Part shown: positions 62,130 to 64,000 of the stretch, in pieces
Layout: each line of letters opens with the position of its first letter
How positions within the stretch are numbered: position 1 is the stretch's first letter
Assembly (NCBI GenBank): GCA_950295325.1
Contig: OX485806.1
Location: 47,487,169 to 47,551,168 of the forward strand
DNA: 64,000 nucleotides
Direction of reading: 5' to 3'
Source: Polytrichum commune
Taxonomy: Eukaryota; Streptophyta; Polytrichopsida; Polytrichales; Polytrichaceae
Made by a program: the position numbers and the translations under genes
The notes under the pieces: model-generated
Databases searched by the model: none
What the model saw: only the letters and a program-made list of their open reading frames with translations
What the model was told of the DNA's origin: nothing

Positions 62130-63976
62130 CCCCCTTAAGCGTCCTAGTCCGGGTGATGGCTTTGAGAATCACATGTGTTGCCTAGAAATTTGAAACAAGT
62201 GCGAAGTAACTCTCATGTTCAAGAGAGCGTGTATGGCTTTGAATCATTGTGCTTTATTAACATTAGCCTATTGGCTTGTGGTAGCGTTGGCTTTCTCAAG
62301 AGTCCAACCCGCGGCTTTGGCCACGCACGCCTTCAAGGATACTCCCCTTGTCCTCTTTACCTTAACCTCCGTCGTGGGTTGTGGACAAGGGTCCTTGACC
62401 TTCTCCATCACTTGTGTAATTGATTTAGTTGGTTAAAAGATGTGAGCGTTGAAAAACGCTATTCTCTGTAATAGCCTCTAAATACAACCGTCTGTCAACC
62501 ACACATGCCCCTACCTAGGCTAATGTGACTACCCCCCTATCTATGGGTTTATAATTTGGGCTAAATGCTAAGTGTCCTTAGCCTCATTAACTTCCAACAA
62601 TTTGTAGTTATAGCACCTAATTCAATTCCATCCCTTTCCTAATTAGCCAAACACCATGGTGGCTCCTTGATCCCAACTTAACCCCAGCTGGGCCATCTGC
62701 CTACTTATTTAACCCCTTCACTAATATCCCAGCCACCTTAGCTACCCTTCACCAGCTTCATAATTGAGAGCCCTTAACTGCCCAAGCAGCTGCAGTCCCA
62801 GCCGCTGGAGGTCCAGCAACTGTCTCCCAGCAAGCTGCGGCCCAGCACTGTATCCCAACAACCTTTAGCTCATAAATCTGTATTTCCAGCAGCTGCGGCC
62901 CAGCAACTGTATCCCAGCAACCTTTAGCTCAGAAATCTGTATTTCCAGTAGCTGCGGCCCAGCAACTGTATCCCAGCCACCTTAGCTCAGAAATATGTAT
63001 TTCCAGCAGCTGCGGCCCAGCAACTGTATCCCAGCAACCTTTAGCTCAGAAATCTGTATTTCCAGCAGCTGCGGCCCAGCAACTATATCCCAGCCACCTT
63101 AGCTCAGAAATCTGTATTTCCAGCAAGCTGCGGCCCAACAACTGTATCCCAGCAACTGTCTTCCGGCAGACTGTAATTCGGGAAACCCTTAGCTACTAGG
63201 CTGATGTCCCTTAATCATTGTAACCACAATCTTCTAACCTAGTATCTAGTCAAGCATTCCCCTAATCACCTAACTAATGACTAACATGTCCCACTAATTT
63301 AACCAACTAACAACCACCCATAGGTGTAGTCTAATGATTCTACACTTTCCCTCCTTATGATGGGGGTTAACTTCCTAACTTCACTAATAACTAGCTACTA
63401 CACACATAAAACCTCAAGCTCTAAGAGCTCGCTCCCTTGAGAGGACTTGAGAGAGAGCTTAACTAATTCACTTCACTAAAAACTAATAACCCACACACGT
63501 GGCTCAAGCTCTTAAGAGCTTGCTCCCTTGAGAGCGCTTGATGGAGAGAGAGGAAAATGAGAGAGAAACCACCTTAAGTAGCAAAGAGGGAGAGAGGGAG
63601 AGAGAGGTGAGCATAGGGTGAGAGGATTAGCACCTCCAATCACAATCCCTTAACCTTCACCTTCAAAGTAGGGACTAATCCCCTTCCACCAAGCTTCCTT
63701 CTTCCTAAACTAACAAAGTGGATCCAAAAGTGGGCATTTAACCCGCGGAGCTCACCTTGCCTCACCTTACCCCCTACTCACATAATCAAGGCATCCTCTT
63801 ATTGAAATCAAACCTTGAAATAACTACACAACACATTTTAATGCCTAAACTTAAATCCACACCACACTTCATTCTTTTTATGTTTTGTGAATAATCATAA
63901 CACCTCAAAGTCAAACTAAAATTGGTTTCGAAGAGTTAATCACCACATGTGGGCACCATTTTGGACTCACACCCCA
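62130..63976 (-). repeat. LTR-like dispersed repeat, copy 3
   Basis: Minus-strand start TGTGAGTCCAAAATGGTGCC at 63976 and end block with GGACTAGGACGCTTAAGGG (62150-62131) match copies 1 and 2. The start is followed by CACATGTGG-GATTAACTCTT. The end appears as CCTCACA near 62115. Length ~1.85 kb, TG...CA. The centre differs from copy 2 by carrying the 59-bp array. CTCAAGCTCTAAGAGCTCGC / CTCAAGCTCTTAAGAGCTTG is duplicated at 63412 and 63502. Frames at 62175-62436 are not supported as genes. Confidence 0.6.
62828..63165. repeat. 59-bp tandem array, about 5.6 units
   Basis: Unit: GCTGCGGCCCAGCAACTGTA, TCCCAGCAACCTTTAGCTC, AGAAATCTGTATTTCCAGCA. Starts at about 62829, 62891, 62951, 63009, 63068 and 63128. 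Units alternate between CAGCAACCTTTAGC and CAGCCACCTTAGC variants, suggesting expansion by two-unit blocks. 62783-62828 is a diverged leading copy (CAGCTGCAGTCCCAGCCGCT). Confidence 0.9.
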
Positions 63977-64000
63977 CCGTCAACCAACCTTTTGTCTCTC
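63977..64000. other. Window end, nothing assigned
   Basis: Short flank after the LTR-like copy 3. Confidence 0.3.

Noticed and set aside
47474-63976. Copies 2 and 3 as the two LTRs of a single 16.5-kb retroelement
   Set aside because: Same orientation, but their centres differ strongly (one has the 59-bp array), no gag/pol on the minus strand lies next to copy 3, and the interval holds unrelated elements. Independent solo LTRs fit better.

Overview
The window is nuclear DNA from a land plant. It has GT-AG introns, a plastid-type RNase E gene, pieces of plastid and core eukaryotic genes, a plant DD39D mariner element, and an LTR retroelement with a tRNA-iMet primer site. Low gene density, thick old transposon debris and short tandem arrays would suit a fern, lycophyte or other large plant genome, but the species cannot be fixed from the sequence.

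Layout. 1-1.5 kb: the end of an LTR-like repeat whose relatives lie inverted at 47.5-49.2 and 62.1-64.0 kb. 1.7-5.2 kb: a decayed transposon-type coding region (minus). 5.28-5.83 kb: a ~95-bp tandem array. 8.78-15.6 kb: the only gene that looks intact, a four-exon RNase E/G (RNE) gene. Its exon phases join into one 1471-codon frame with a ~700-residue N-terminal extension, the S1 and catalytic regions, both catalytic aspartates and the CxxC zinc-link.

16.4-38.5 kb is the most striking part. Two diverged inverted arms (16429-16746 against 38171-38502, plus 16975-17003 against 37331-37359) enclose exon-intron fragments of eight unrelated genes: aconitase (minus), then on the plus strand methionine aminopeptidase 1, a DnaJ50-like J-protein, an unrecognised coiled-coil protein, DNA polymerase delta catalytic subunit, ATG10, UTP20 and FTSHI2. 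Splice sites are often still good, but most fragments carry stops, frameshifts or lost key residues. Some are joined almost exon to exon (UTP20 to FTSHI2 within about 100 bp). My reading is a giant gene-capturing transposon of at least 22 kb (Pack-TIR type, or a Helitron-like collector flanked by a repeat pair). Termini, target duplication and transposase were not found.

38.5-64 kb is transposon territory: an LTR with ten imperfect palindromes followed by a primer site and a frameshifted gag (45.7-47.1 kb); a long foldback (49.3 kb); a possible CENP-B/pogo-like fragment (50.1-50.5 kb); a non-LTR-type RNase H relic (54.3-56.0 kb); a complete but frameshifted mariner element with TA duplication (56538-58463); and an LTR-like copy with a 59-bp tandem array (62.8-63.2 kb). 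No host gene was recognised there.
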